Assembly: GCF_017353175.1 (NCBI RefSeq)
Contig: NZ_JAFMYW010000007.1
Location: 248,001 to 312,000, forward strand
Direction of reading: 5' to 3'
DNA: 64,000 bases
DNA from: Fibrella forsythiae
GTDB lineage: Bacteria > Bacteroidota > Bacteroidia > Cytophagales > Spirosomataceae
Numbering within the stretch: the stretch's first letter is position 1; every line of letters starts with the position of its first letter. A model generated the notes under the pieces. That model saw nothing but the letters and a program-made list of their open reading frames with translations, did no database searches and was not told where the DNA came from. A program made the translations under genes and the position numbers. Positions 36,201 to 44,661 of this stretch are shown here, in pieces.

Positions 36201-36503
36201 TTCGTCGGTCGCCAGCGATATATCGAGCGTTGCGCGGCTGCCCACACTCACTTCCTGTGGAACGTACCCGATGAAACTGAACGTCAGCTTCACATCGCTT
36301 TTGTCAGGAACCCGGATGGCATATTTTCCATCGGCATCGGAGGTTGCTCCCGACGATGTTCCCTTTAACACAACTGATACGCCGGGTAGCGTTGTACCCG
36401 TAGCGTTGTCCTTGATTTGCCCCGTTATCTGACGGGTCTGTTGGGCGTAAGCCGCCGGGATGATGCCTAGCAGGAGTACAAGTAGACGTAGTGTTCGATT
36501 CAT
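33300..36503 (-). CDS. SusC-type TonB-dependent receptor
   Basis: A 1067-residue outer-membrane importer. Signal peptide MNRTLRLLVLLLGIIPAAYA, then a carboxypeptidase-like regulatory domain (ITGQIKDNATGTTLPGVSVV), the TonB-box region (LNEVVVIGYEAVNRRD), the plug (DVPITNAAEAITGRLAGVQV, VRVRGGNSI, SPIYVVDGIQLDN-type motif, DASATAIYGARGANGVVIIT) and the beta-barrel ending in aromatic F. With SusD it imports oligogalacturonides using proton-motive force. The frame runs to 36551, but the ATG at 36503 begins the signal peptide. A LacI-type operator lies 178 bases upstream. Confidence 0.94.
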   Translation of the reverse strand: MNRTLRLLVLLLGIIPAAYAQQTRQITGQIKDNATGTTLPGVSVVLKGTSSGATSDADGKYAIRVPDKSDVKLTFSFIGYVPQEVSVGSRATLDISLATDEKTLNEVVVIGYEAVNRRDVTGSVSSVNSRQIRDVPITNAAEAITGRLAGVQVTTAEGGPGADIRIRVRGGNSITQDNSPIYVVDGIQLDNALNTISPQDIASIDVLKDASATAIYGARGANGVVIITTKSGRTNSRTTVTYNGSFGFRENLKQLPVLKPYDYVLYQYERTRGSATDSSSFARQYGSTFDTLQVYKNAPFIDWQDNVFGRRAGYQNHNVSINGGNQQTSYNLSLTNNKEDGIQLGSAFTRNLANFKLDHAVNSKFKVGVVVRYIDQRIDGAGTTTSGTAGTNRLRQSIQYQPLDLATRPASAIEFDEDYYLSTRLTNPVTLTGAEYQKRFTNGVNLSGYATYDFAPGLTLRVTAGYANNVDRTDQFYSKITGTARNYASLPVAIIRNSTAITINNSNVLTYRKAGFGGGKHDIDALIGQETYETNGRAVGLETRYFPSEISPEKALANMNLGSPPTGAIQPQPTSAEYQNRLLSFFGRLNYSYDKKYLATATFRADGSTKFAPENRWAYFPSGSLAWRFSQEEFMKSLKFVDDAKLRVSYGAAGNNRVNDYLYAQLYNTSAQYALGESVLPAFSPVALAQANLTWETTYSRNIGLDLSLLGGRVQFTADYYQNTTKNLLVNLPIPSTSGYTTQIKNVGATSNRGLEFQLNGTVMRTNDFTWNASANISFNRNRIEDLGPVLQQTTNSGWQGSDGADDYILKVGEPVGLMYGFVTDDFYKVDDFTYNATTRTYTLKEGIANDATIFGTPQPGTIKLKDLNGDGQVRLENDRTVIGNANPKHIGGMNNQFSYKSFDLSVFVNWVYGNSVYNANKIEFTSGYYLNTNMLEVMNNRWRTIDDKGVVVKDPSALAALNANATIWQPITNNRPYLHSWAVEDGSFLRINNITLGYSIPKDIIRKVKVQTARFYATVNNVATITGYSGFDPEVNARRFNPLTPGVDYAAYPRARTFVFGVNLTF

Positions 36504-36680
36504 AAGGCAGCATGTATAACCGCTTTTTTCGCGGAAAACAGATAGGTGCATAACAGCAGTACCAAACTGAAAGAGTTGTACTTATTGAAGATAATAGCCA
36601 CTACCACCGAGATTAGTAGCCTATTAAAATTTGCGCTGTAAATGGTAAGGAACAAGTATACAATTGACTTTTTTTACGCA

Positions 36681-36698
36681 ATCGTTACCGGGAACGAT
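36681..36698. promoter_or_regulatory. Putative LacI-family operator upstream of susC
   Basis: ATCGTTACCGGGAACGAT, near-perfect palindrome with the central CCGG typical of LacI operators. Nearly identical to 46419-46436 and close to 43328-43345. Confidence 0.7.
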
Positions 36699-36844
36699 GC
36701 CAAAAAGAAATTTTTAACGGATCAATGGGAATAATCTCAGAACCAAAGCGTGCAAGTATTGTATATAAATTCTGACAAGATCGTATTAGGGTTTTCCCTA
36801 TTATATAACTATTCCAATATATAAGAACCAGTGGTTCTTACGCC

Positions 36845-36909
36845 GAAAAGCCCTCCTGTGGCAAGCCTTTGACTTGTGTTATCAAAGGCTTACCACAGAA
36901 GGGCTTTCC
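36845..36909. terminator. 28-bp hairpin ending the uxa operon
   Basis: 36845-36872 pairs with 36882-36909 with three wobble or mismatched positions and a 9-base loop; A-rich/T-rich outer ends. It lies downstream of exuT. A GGTACGT copy (36917) follows. Confidence 0.75.
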
Positions 36910-36970
36910 GGGGTCAGGTACGTGTCGAGCGAATGAACGAACCTGAATGCTCCGTCTGACTAACAGACGT

Positions 36971-38275
36971 CTACTCAGTTGTATCAAGCTTTACCGGCTT
37001 CATGGTCGGCGTAAGCAGGTGCATCACGATCCAGGCAAGCATATAGGCCGACCCGCACATCAGGAAAATGATACCATAGCCGCCCTGTGCATCACCGGCT
37101 TTTTTGTAAGTATCAAGAATACGCCCAACAATTTCCGGGAAAATGATTCCGCCAATTGACCCGGCCATACTGCCAATACCAACGATTGAACTAATGGTCC
37201 GTTTCGGGAACATATCCGATGCCGTTGTAAAAATATTTGCGCTCCAGGCCTGGTGAGCAGCCCCTGCCAGACCGATCAGGGCAACAGCACCCCAGATACC
37301 AGGGCCGAAGCGTACGGCAATAACAGGTAGGACCAGAACGGCAAAGATGAACATGGCTGTTTTCCGGGCCCGCCATACGGTCCAGCCACGACCAATCAGC
37401 CAAGACGATAGATAGCCGCCGCCAATACTACCGATACTCACCAACGTGTATAATACGGCCAGGTACAGGTTCGGCTTCTTCACGTCGAGGTGGAAGGTCG
37501 TGGCGAAATAATCCTGCAACCAGAACAGAAAAAACCACCAGATCGGGTCGGTCAGCATTTTACCGAAAACGAACGCCCAGGTTTGGCGAACACTCAGCAA
37601 CTTAGCCCATGATACCGGTTTGCCATGATCCGCTTCCTCGTCGGGCGTGGTTTCGTTATCGCTATGGATATAGTCGAATTCAGCTTTCGTTAGTTTCGCC
37701 TGTTTGGCCGGAATTTCGTAGGTAAAGTGCCAGAAAATCAACCAGATGAAACCAACGGCACCCGTTGCAATGAAGGCCATTTCCCAGCCGTAGATACCCA
37801 GAATCCAGGGAACGGCAATGGGGGCAATAACGGCACCAATGTTTGCGCCGGAGTTGAAAATACCCGTTGCCAGTGCGCGCTCCCGCTTGGGAAACCACTC
37901 GGCAACGGTTTTGATCGCCGCCGGGAAGTTGCCCGCCTCACCTAAGCCAAGACCGATCCGGGCAAAGATGAAGCCCGTGGTGCTGGTTGCCAACCCATGA
38001 AGCATGGCCGCCAGACTCCAGAAAATAATGGAGATGGTGTAGCCCAGTTTGGTGCCGATCCGGTCAATCACCCGACCGAAAATAAGCAGGCCAATGGCGT
38101 ATGCACCTGAAAACACCTGCACAATTCGGCTGAAATCAAGCTCCGACCAGTGGAACTCCTTTTCAAGCGCAGGTTTAAGCAATCCGACCACTTGCCGGTC
38201 GAGGTAGTTTATGGTCGTAGCGAAAAACAGGAGCGCTACAATGGTCCAGCGGTAGTTTCCTAACGGTTTGGTCAT
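36971..38275 (-). CDS. exuT: Hexuronate transporter of the MFS (ExuT type)
   Basis: A 434-residue inner-membrane permease of the anion:cation symporter family that takes up galacturonate or glucuronate. Marks are the N-terminal YRWTIVALLFFATTINYLDRQ, FGRVIDRIGTKLGYTISIIFWS, GLGEAGNFPAAIKTVAEWFPKRERALATGIFNSGANIG (given here as GLGEAGNFPAAIKTVAEWF plus ATGIFNSGANIG), and FTTASDMFPKRTISSIVGIG. Twelve helices are expected. Last gene of the uxaB-uxaA-uxaC-exuT operon. The ATG at 38275 begins the conserved sequence; an earlier start at 38332 adds unlike residues. Confidence 0.93.
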   Translation of the reverse strand: MTKPLGNYRWTIVALLFFATTINYLDRQVVGLLKPALEKEFHWSELDFSRIVQVFSGAYAIGLLIFGRVIDRIGTKLGYTISIIFWSLAAMLHGLATSTTGFIFARIGLGLGEAGNFPAAIKTVAEWFPKRERALATGIFNSGANIGAVIAPIAVPWILGIYGWEMAFIATGAVGFIWLIFWHFTYEIPAKQAKLTKAEFDYIHSDNETTPDEEADHGKPVSWAKLLSVRQTWAFVFGKMLTDPIWWFFLFWLQDYFATTFHLDVKKPNLYLAVLYTLVSIGSIGGGYLSSWLIGRGWTVWRARKTAMFIFAVLVLPVIAVRFGPGIWGAVALIGLAGAAHQAWSANIFTTASDMFPKRTISSIVGIGSMAGSIGGIIFPEIVGRILDTYKKAGDAQGGYGIIFLMCGSAYMLAWIVMHLLTPTMKPVKLDTTE

Positions 38276-38344
38276 AGGGGTGTAGAGAATGAAAGTACTG
38301 CATACTGGCCGGTCAGGTACGTACCCGGCCACCTACCGCCTGAC

Positions 38345-39793
38345 TTAGAGGACCGCCGCAACGGGTTTACTGCTAAATCCGAAATAAGTCTTTGCGTTTC
38401 CGTAGCTGATATTCTGAACCACCTGACCGATCCACTCCATATCGTCGGGCAGTTCGCCGTTTTCAATGTCGTTACCCAGCAGGTTGCACAAAATGCGCCG
38501 GAAATACTCGTGGCGTGGATACGACAGGAAAGAACGGGAATCGGTTAACATACCCACGAAACGGCTCAACAGCCCCATGTTCGAGAGGGCATTCATCTGC
38601 CGCTCCATACCGTCTTTCTGATCCAGGAACCACCAGCCAGAGCCAAACTGTACTTTCCCGGCAACGGACCCGTCGTTGAAATTCCCGATCATCGTCGCCA
38701 TGATCTCGTTATCGGCGGGGTTCAGGTTATAGATGATTGTTTTAGCCAGTTTATCGCTCGTGTCCAATCGGTCGAGGAAACGCGACAGGGCGCGGGCTTG
38801 TGAGAAGTCGCCAATGCTATCCCAGCCCGTGTCGGGACCAAGTTGCGAGAGCATCCGGCTGTTATTATTACGCAGGGCACCCAGGTGAAACTGCTGCGTC
38901 CAGCCCTTTTCCCAGTCCATTTCAGCCAGGTAAACCAGCATCGCCGATTTAAACACCAGCACTTCCTGCGTTGTCAGTTCGCTGCCCGACCGCACTTTGT
39001 TGAAAATCGACTTCACGCCCTCGTCGGTATAGTCGGCGGCGTAGATCTGCTCCAGACCGTGGTCAGATAGCTTGCACCCCATCTCGGCAAAGTAATCGTG
39101 CCGGCGGGCCAACGTACCCAGAAAGTCATCAAACGTGGTGATCGACGAATTGTCTGCTTCTTCAAGCCGGGCAACGTACCTATTGAATTCTGCGGCGTTG
39201 TCAACTGCCATTGCCTTATCGGGCCGGAAGGTGGGCAACACGCTGATCGTGAAGTCGGACCCGGCCGCCTGCTCGTCGGCAATTTTCCGGTGATGCTCCA
39301 GCGAATCAGCCGGATCATCCGTTGTACAAACAGTTTCAACGTTCATCTGACGAAGCAGCCCCCGCACCGAATGGGTGGATGCTTGTAGCTGCTCGGTGCA
39401 GGCGTCGTAGACAGACCGGGCATTTTTACCAGACAGCACCTCATTGATGCCAAAGTAGCGTTGCAATTCCAGGTGCGTCCAGTGATACAATGGGTTGCGG
39501 AGGGTGTAGGGTACAGTTTCGGCCCACTTCTGGAACTTCTCGACATCGGAGGCGTCGCCGGTACAAAACCGTTCGTTAATGCCGTTGGTCCGCATGGCCC
39601 GCCACTTGTAGTGATCACCATAGAGCCAGGCCTGGGTCAGGTTACCGAACTGTTTATCGCCGGCAATCTGGTCGGGCGGCAGGTGGCAATGGTAGTCGAT
39701 GATGGGCATCGGCTTGGCAAACTGATGATATAGCTGCTGCGCTGTTTCGGTTTGCAGCAGGAAGTCGGTATCGGTTAGAAAGGTTTTTTTCAT
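38345..39793 (-). CDS. uxaC: Uronate isomerase
   Basis: A 482-residue cytoplasmic enzyme that isomerises D-galacturonate to tagaturonate and D-glucuronate to fructuronate, the first step of the isomerase pathway. Family features: IIDYHCHLPPDQIAGD (metal-binding His-x-His), YGDHYKWRAMRTNGI, YHWTHLELQRYFGI, VCTTDDPADSLEHH, and the C-terminal ILCNLLGNDIENGE. Usual length. It starts 151 bases after uxaA and ends 69 bases before exuT. Confidence 0.96.
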   Translation of the reverse strand: MKKTFLTDTDFLLQTETAQQLYHQFAKPMPIIDYHCHLPPDQIAGDKQFGNLTQAWLYGDHYKWRAMRTNGINERFCTGDASDVEKFQKWAETVPYTLRNPLYHWTHLELQRYFGINEVLSGKNARSVYDACTEQLQASTHSVRGLLRQMNVETVCTTDDPADSLEHHRKIADEQAAGSDFTISVLPTFRPDKAMAVDNAAEFNRYVARLEEADNSSITTFDDFLGTLARRHDYFAEMGCKLSDHGLEQIYAADYTDEGVKSIFNKVRSGSELTTQEVLVFKSAMLVYLAEMDWEKGWTQQFHLGALRNNNSRMLSQLGPDTGWDSIGDFSQARALSRFLDRLDTSDKLAKTIIYNLNPADNEIMATMIGNFNDGSVAGKVQFGSGWWFLDQKDGMERQMNALSNMGLLSRFVGMLTDSRSFLSYPRHEYFRRILCNLLGNDIENGELPDDMEWIGQVVQNISYGNAKTYFGFSSKPVAAVL

Positions 39794-39944
39794 GATTTAG
39801 AGAAGAGTCATTTGTGTGGTCATTCTGTCGGGGCGCGGAGCCTGAGTGCTCACTGGGCCTCGCCGGCATCAGGTAGTCATTGATTGCTGTCAACGAATGA
39901 CAGCCTATGCTCTGCGCCCCGGCACACTAACCATGAATGCTATT

Positions 39945-41600
39945 TTACAAAGAAACGCCCCGTTTCCAGGGAATGAAATCGTCCTGACCGTGGCGAACGG
40001 CTGCTACTTCTACCTGGCCACTTGCCACACTGATGATCTGTTCCAACATACGTTCGCCCGCCTGCTGAATCGTTTCGTCGCCATCAATCACTGAACCCGT
40101 GTTGATGTCGATGATGTCGGGCATCCGGCGAGCCAGGGCGGTATTGCTACTGATTTTTATTACAGGAGCAATCGGGTTACCGGTTGGCGTGCCCAGGCCT
40201 GTTGTAAACAGCACTACAGTTGCCCCGGAGGCCACTTCTGCCGTGGTCGATTCCACGTCGTTACCAGGCGTACAAAGTAGGTTCAGTCCCGGTTTGGTCA
40301 CCAGCTCCGGGTAGTCCAGTACGTCAACGATTGGCGCGGTTCCACCTTTCTTCGCCGCCCCCGCCGACTTCATGGCGTCGGTAATCAGCCCATCGCGGAT
40401 GTTACCCGGCGACGGGTTCATGTCGAATCCTGAACCGGCCTCTTTAGCCCGAAGGGCATAGGTACTCATCAGTTCGCGGAATCGGCTGGCCGTTTCAGTA
40501 TCCACGCACCGATCGCAAAGTTCCTGCTCCACGCCGCATAGCTCGGGAAACTCCGACAGAATCACAGTGCCACCCAGTGCCACAACCAGATCAGACGCAT
40601 GGCCAACAGCCGGGTTGGCCGAAATGCCCGAGAAGCCATCAGACCCACCGCATTCCAGCCCGATAACCAGTTTGCTCAGGGGCGCTGGCTGGCGAACCTG
40701 CGTGTTGGCCTGCATCAATCCAGCGAAGGTTTGGCGCAAGGCCTGACCGAGTAATGCTTCTTCAGTACCGATTGCCTGCTGCTCGAGCATAAATAACGGC
40801 TTATCAAAATTCGGGCTTCGCTTCTGAATTTCTTCCTGTAACATAGCGGCCTGCGCATTCTGGCAACCCAGGCTCAGTACGGTTGCACCCGCTACGTTTG
40901 GGTGGGTAATGTAGCCCGCCAGTAGCCCGCATAGGGCCTGCGCATCCTGACGAGTCCCCCCGCAACCGCCTTCGTGCGACAGAAACTTTACACCGTCTAC
41001 ATTTGGAAAAAGGCGCTGCTTCCCTCCTGCCAACTGATCGGCGCCCTGCAGGTCGGCCTGAAGCACCTCTTCAACCGTGCGGCCAGCCTGCACCAGCGCC
41101 ATCAGTTCGTGGGTCTGCTTTTGCCAGGTACGTTGCTGGCCATAACCAAGATCCGTGACCAGCGCCTCTTTCAGCACCTGAATATTGCGATTCTCACAAA
41201 ACACGAGTGGAATCACCAGCCAGTAGTTGGCTGTGCCAACACGCCCATCAGACCGGTGATAACCCATGAACGTCTGATTCTGCCATTTGTCAATGGCTGG
41301 CGCTTTCCAGGTCGAGGTTTCTGAGCCAAGATCGTAACTATTGGTAGCGTGCTGCACATTGAACGTTGTCAGCCGACCTCCAGCCTGAATGGGCTGCTTT
41401 GCCTTCCCAACCAGTACGCCATACATGGTGATTGGATCGCCGGGCGCTAATTCATTGATCGTCAGTTTGTGTTTAGCCGGAATAGCCTCTGTAACGGGTA
41501 GGTACGTTCCGTTATTCAGCACCTGTTCCCCCGGTTCGAGGTCGGAAAGGGCTACCAGCACGGAGTCATCTGGGTGAATCTTCAATACATTCGTTTTCAT
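39945..41600 (-). CDS. uxaA: Altronate dehydratase
   Basis: A 551-residue cytoplasmic iron-dependent enzyme that dehydrates D-altronate to 2-keto-3-deoxygluconate. An N-terminal SAF domain (ILVGKAKQPIQ-type strand region, residues 1-110) is joined to the large C-terminal catalytic domain: FMGYHRSDGRVGTANYW, SHEGGCGGTRQDA, LGCQNAQ, IGLECGGSDGFSGISANPAVG and TTGLGTPTGNPIAPVIKISS. The start overlaps the uxaB stop as ATGA (41597-41600), indicating translational coupling. Confidence 0.95.
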   Translation of the reverse strand: MKTNVLKIHPDDSVLVALSDLEPGEQVLNNGTYLPVTEAIPAKHKLTINELAPGDPITMYGVLVGKAKQPIQAGGRLTTFNVQHATNSYDLGSETSTWKAPAIDKWQNQTFMGYHRSDGRVGTANYWLVIPLVFCENRNIQVLKEALVTDLGYGQQRTWQKQTHELMALVQAGRTVEEVLQADLQGADQLAGGKQRLFPNVDGVKFLSHEGGCGGTRQDAQALCGLLAGYITHPNVAGATVLSLGCQNAQAAMLQEEIQKRSPNFDKPLFMLEQQAIGTEEALLGQALRQTFAGLMQANTQVRQPAPLSKLVIGLECGGSDGFSGISANPAVGHASDLVVALGGTVILSEFPELCGVEQELCDRCVDTETASRFRELMSTYALRAKEAGSGFDMNPSPGNIRDGLITDAMKSAGAAKKGGTAPIVDVLDYPELVTKPGLNLLCTPGNDVESTTAEVASGATVVLFTTGLGTPTGNPIAPVIKISSNTALARRMPDIIDINTGSVIDGDETIQQAGERMLEQIISVASGQVEVAAVRHGQDDFIPWKRGVSL

Positions 41601-43126
41601 ACAGTTACAGCTTCTACTGCCGAGAAATAGCCCGATAAGGTTTCCCGAACCCCGCTATTGATCAGCTGCGTTAAGTGACTGGCCACAGAAGAGGCAAAGC
41701 CAGGTACTTGCGATAAATCATGGCCCCAGAGCGTTGTATTCTGAAGCACCGTTGTTGTCAGTTCTTCCGGCGTGAGACGGGCCCACAGATCGGCAAAATA
41801 CCCGGCCTGATCATCGTAGATGTTGTATGTTTCGCCGTTTCGTTCACCGCACCAGGTATCTTCCTGCTGATGCGTAGCGCGCATAAACAGGAGATAAGCC
41901 GCAAACCCAATGGCCATGTAACGGGGCGTGACCTGCCATTGCCGGTAGTAATGGATCAGCGTAGGTACGTTCCTCATCTGCATCTTCGCCGTATACTGCA
42001 TCGTAATTGCCAGCCAGCGATGTTCTATGTATGGGTTACGAAAGCGATCCAGCACTTGAAAACCAAATCGTTGTGCCACCTTTTCATCTACCGAATAAGG
42101 TATTCCCGGAATCAGCTCGGCCAGCATGACGCTCTGCATGAAAGCCGAGAGCACCTCATCTTCCATGGCCTCCCGAACGGTGTCTAGTCCGCTCAGAAAC
42201 GCCAGTCCGCAGCTCAGCGTATGCGTTCCGTTCAGCAGTCGGAGTTTCAGTTCGCGAAACTGGTCAATATTGGGACGGATGACAACGCCTTCGTCGGCCT
42301 TGTGAAACGAGAGTACGTTCTTCACCTGCTCGTCGCCCTCGATTGCCCACAGCCTGTACGATTCAGAGATGGTCAGCAAATCATCTTCATACCCGAGCAT
42401 TTCGGTCAGCGCATGGTGTGTAGCCGGGTCAGGGCGCCCCGGGACAATCCGGTCGACCAGCGAATTACAGCAAGTATTTGCCGTTTCGAGCCAGTCGATG
42501 AAGGCACCGTCGAGCCCATTCAGATGGGCCAGTTCCAACAGAATATCGTTAAGTTTGGTCCCGTTTTCTGAGATAAGCTCTGTGGGTACAATAACCAGGC
42601 CTTTAGTTGGGTCACCGTTGAACGCCTCGTAACGGGCGTGTAGTACGGCCAGCAGCTTGCCGGGAAAAGATACAGGCGGGAACTGGTTTATGTCGTCGTG
42701 AACCAATTGAATACCGACCTCAGTGGTATTTGAAATAACAACCTGAAGATCAGCGCTTACGGCCACTTTCAGAATGTCACTCCATTGTTTTTTCGCCGAC
42801 AATACCCGGCTGATGGCCGCACACACCACGTTTTCTTCAACCAGCTTTTGGTTCTCAACCCCCCGGATGCAGAGTGTATACAGATTATCCTGCTGAGCAA
42901 AGGCCGACATGTCGCCCCCATCCGTGGATTTTACGACCACAATCCGGCCATTGAAAATACCCTGCCGGTTTGCCTTATCGATCAGGAAATCGGGCAACCC
43001 CCGCAGCAGTACTCCTGTTCCAAATTGCAGTACCCGCTCGGGCAAAGTCATCAACGACTCATCAGGCATGCTGATGTCTGGTCGTGATGAGCTGGTCAGG
43101 AGTGAGTTTTTAGATAGAAGATTCAT
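41597..43126 (-). CDS. uxaB: Tagaturonate reductase (altronate oxidoreductase)
   Basis: A 509-residue cytoplasmic NADH-dependent enzyme that reduces tagaturonate to altronate; member of the mannitol dehydrogenase/polyol long-chain family. RVLQFGTGVLLRGLPDFLID is the nucleotide-binding start; SNTTEVGIQL and the catalytic region LKLRLLNGTHTLSCGLAFLSG (Lys, Asn, His) are present. UxaB is favoured over mannonate or mannitol dehydrogenases because uxaA and uxaC follow. First gene of the operon, divergent from lacI. Confidence 0.94.
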   Translation of the reverse strand: MNLLSKNSLLTSSSRPDISMPDESLMTLPERVLQFGTGVLLRGLPDFLIDKANRQGIFNGRIVVVKSTDGGDMSAFAQQDNLYTLCIRGVENQKLVEENVVCAAISRVLSAKKQWSDILKVAVSADLQVVISNTTEVGIQLVHDDINQFPPVSFPGKLLAVLHARYEAFNGDPTKGLVIVPTELISENGTKLNDILLELAHLNGLDGAFIDWLETANTCCNSLVDRIVPGRPDPATHHALTEMLGYEDDLLTISESYRLWAIEGDEQVKNVLSFHKADEGVVIRPNIDQFRELKLRLLNGTHTLSCGLAFLSGLDTVREAMEDEVLSAFMQSVMLAELIPGIPYSVDEKVAQRFGFQVLDRFRNPYIEHRWLAITMQYTAKMQMRNVPTLIHYYRQWQVTPRYMAIGFAAYLLFMRATHQQEDTWCGERNGETYNIYDDQAGYFADLWARLTPEELTTTVLQNTTLWGHDLSQVPGFASSVASHLTQLINSGVRETLSGYFSAVEAVTV

Positions 43127-43327
43127 ATTACTTCGATAGATTTTTATCCTGGCTTGGGAAATCGGCTGTTATCATTCTTCGTGGAAAGGGAGCCGATAGA
43201 TGCACAAAAAATTGTCTTTTTTGGAGAAATAGCTTGTAAAACTAAAAGCGACAAGTACCCGGGCAACTCAATAAGATTAGACAGTTAATAGTTTAGATAG
43301 AAATTAATTGAGAAATTTATTCATGCA

Positions 43328-43345
43328 AACGTTATCGGGAACGTT
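43328..43345. promoter_or_regulatory. Putative LacI-family operator between uxaB and lacI
   Basis: AACGTTATCGGGAACGTT, palindromic outer arms with the same GGGAACG half as the sites upstream of susC and GH28. It lies just upstream of the lacI promoter, so it could control both directions. Confidence 0.65.
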
Positions 43346-43352
43346 ACCGGAT

Positions 43353-43383
43353 TGGCGACATGCCCGAAAACAAGGTACATTTG
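43353..43383 (+). promoter_or_regulatory. lacI promoter
   Basis: TTG about 43352-43354 and TACATTTG at 43376-43383, spacer about 21 bases, the phylum consensus. Transcription would start about 43390, which argues that translation starts at or after that point. Confidence 0.6.
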
Positions 43384-43463
43384 AGTAGTTGGTCTGTTAC
43401 CAATCCTTATTTAGGCCTATCTTCGTCAGCAAGCATTTTTTTGTACTTTACCAATACGCCCCC

Positions 43464-44483
43464 TTGGATACTATTACCATAAAAGATATTGCCCGTGCGC
43501 TGAATCTCTCAACGTCGACCGTCTCACGCGCCTTACGGGATAGCTACGAAATCAATGCTGAAACCAAGCGGCTGGTGATTGAGTATGCGGAGCGGCTGAA
43601 CTACCGCCCCAACCCGATTGCGCTCAGTTTAAAAGAAAACCGCAGCCGCGTAATCGGTGTGATTGTGCCCCAAATTGCCAATAATTTCTTTTCTCAAACC
43701 ATCAATGGCATCGAAGCGGTGGCCTATAGCCGAGGCTATCACGTTATTATTTTTCAGACCCACGAATCATTCGAGCGAGAGATTCTGACAGTGCAACAGG
43801 CTGTGGCCCGAAAGGCGGATGGGCTGTTGATCTCCCTCTCCAGCAGTACCTCCGACGTGACGCACCTCTGCCAGCTACAGGAGAAGAAACTGCCCATCGT
43901 TCTTTTCGACCGGGTCTCCAATGAATTGGATTCTCCCAGTGTCACGGCCGATAATTTCGGTGGCGCGTTTGCAGCTACGGAACACCTGATTCAAACGGGT
44001 CGTCGGCGCATTGCCCACCTGACCATCCCCCCCTACATTTCGATCACCCAGGAACGCCTGGCAGGATACCGGGCGGCTCTTGACAAATACGGTATTCCCT
44101 ACGATGAATCGCTGGTCAGATACGCTGGTTTTGGTCAGGATGAAGTAGAGCCGATAGTCGATGATCTGCTCCGGCAATCGCCCGACGCGTTTTTCGCCGC
44201 CAGTGACCGGCTGGCGCTGGGTTGTCTGGAAGCGCTCAAAAAACGCAATATTGCCATTCCCGAAACCGTTTCGTTGATTGGTTTCACCAACATCACCGTT
44301 GCCAATCTGTTGTCGCCGTCGATGAGTACGGTTGAACAACCGGCCCTGGAAATTGGCCAGTTAGCCGCCGAACAGTTGTTCAATATGATCGAAGGGAAAC
44401 AGAAGATTCCGCAGCCAGGCATCATCCGCATACCCACCCGCATGGTCATCCGCGAATCATCGCAGCGGAGTTTGGTTGGTTGA
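43464..44483 (+). CDS. LacI-family transcription regulator of pectin/galacturonate genes
   Basis: 339 residues: an N-terminal HTH (TITIKDIARALNLSTSTVSR) with hinge helix (LNYRPNPIALSLKENRSRVIG) and a periplasmic-binding-like sensor domain (VIVPQIANNFFSQTINGIE; PDAFFAASDRLALGCLEAL; SLIGFTNITVANLLSPSMSTV as separate blocks). It probably binds a pathway intermediate such as a ketouronate or KDG and releases the palindromes upstream of susC, of uxaB/lacI and of GH28; the ligand is inferred from context. TTG at 43464 (M)DTITIKDIA is chosen because no ATG lies near the domain; the frame is open to 43389. The last three codons and the stop lie in the TTGG repeat that follows. Confidence 0.9.
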   Translation: MDTITIKDIARALNLSTSTVSRALRDSYEINAETKRLVIEYAERLNYRPNPIALSLKENRSRVIGVIVPQIANNFFSQTINGIEAVAYSRGYHVIIFQTHESFEREILTVQQAVARKADGLLISLSSSTSDVTHLCQLQEKKLPIVLFDRVSNELDSPSVTADNFGGAFAATEHLIQTGRRRIAHLTIPPYISITQERLAGYRAALDKYGIPYDESLVRYAGFGQDEVEPIVDDLLRQSPDAFFAASDRLALGCLEALKKRNIAIPETVSLIGFTNITVANLLSPSMSTVEQPALEIGQLAAEQLFNMIEGKQKIPQPGIIRIPTRMVIRESSQRSLVG

Positions 44484-44661
44484 CTGGTTGGTTGGTTGAC
44501 TGGTTGATTGGTTGACTGGTTGGTTGGTTGGTTAATTGGTTGATTGGTTGATTGGTTCATCACCAACGCGCGATTAGCTTACAACCAGTCAACCAACTAA
44601 CCAATTAACCAGTCAACCAACCAACCAGTCAACCAACCAACCAATTAACCAACTAACCAAT
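44471..44661. repeat. Large inverted array of TTGG/CCAA repeats between convergent genes
   Basis: Left block 44471-44557 is made of TTGG-based units with GACT, GATT and TAAT variants; right block 44583-44661 is the complementary CCAA array. The two can fold into a stem of about 80 bases around a 25-base loop. Stop codons of lacI (44481-44483) and the GH28 gene (44653-44655) are both inside the array. It probably serves as a two-way terminator. Confidence 0.85.

Larger units (their letters stand above)
36504..36970. other. susC upstream region and end of the uxa operon
   Basis: On the minus strand it starts with the terminator of the uxaBAC-exuT operon (36845-36909) and goes on to the susC leader, with the operator at 36681-36698. 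AT-rich at 36730-36840, where the susC promoter should lie. No gene. Confidence 0.6.
43127..43463. other. uxaB-lacI divergent control region
   Basis: Holds the operator at 43328-43345 and the rightward promoter at 43357-43383. AT-rich at 43200-43325, where the uxaB promoter should lie. The protein frame of lacI stays open into this region, but the promoter makes an upstream start unlikely. Confidence 0.6.

Noticed and set aside
33564-36368. Plus-strand frames of 244 and 208 codons inside susC
   Set aside because: Antisense to a well-supported receptor gene and without domain character.
43389-43463. N-terminal extension of the LacI protein
   Set aside because: It starts at the predicted transcript start and has no similarity to LacI N-termini; the HTH begins right after the TTG at 43464.
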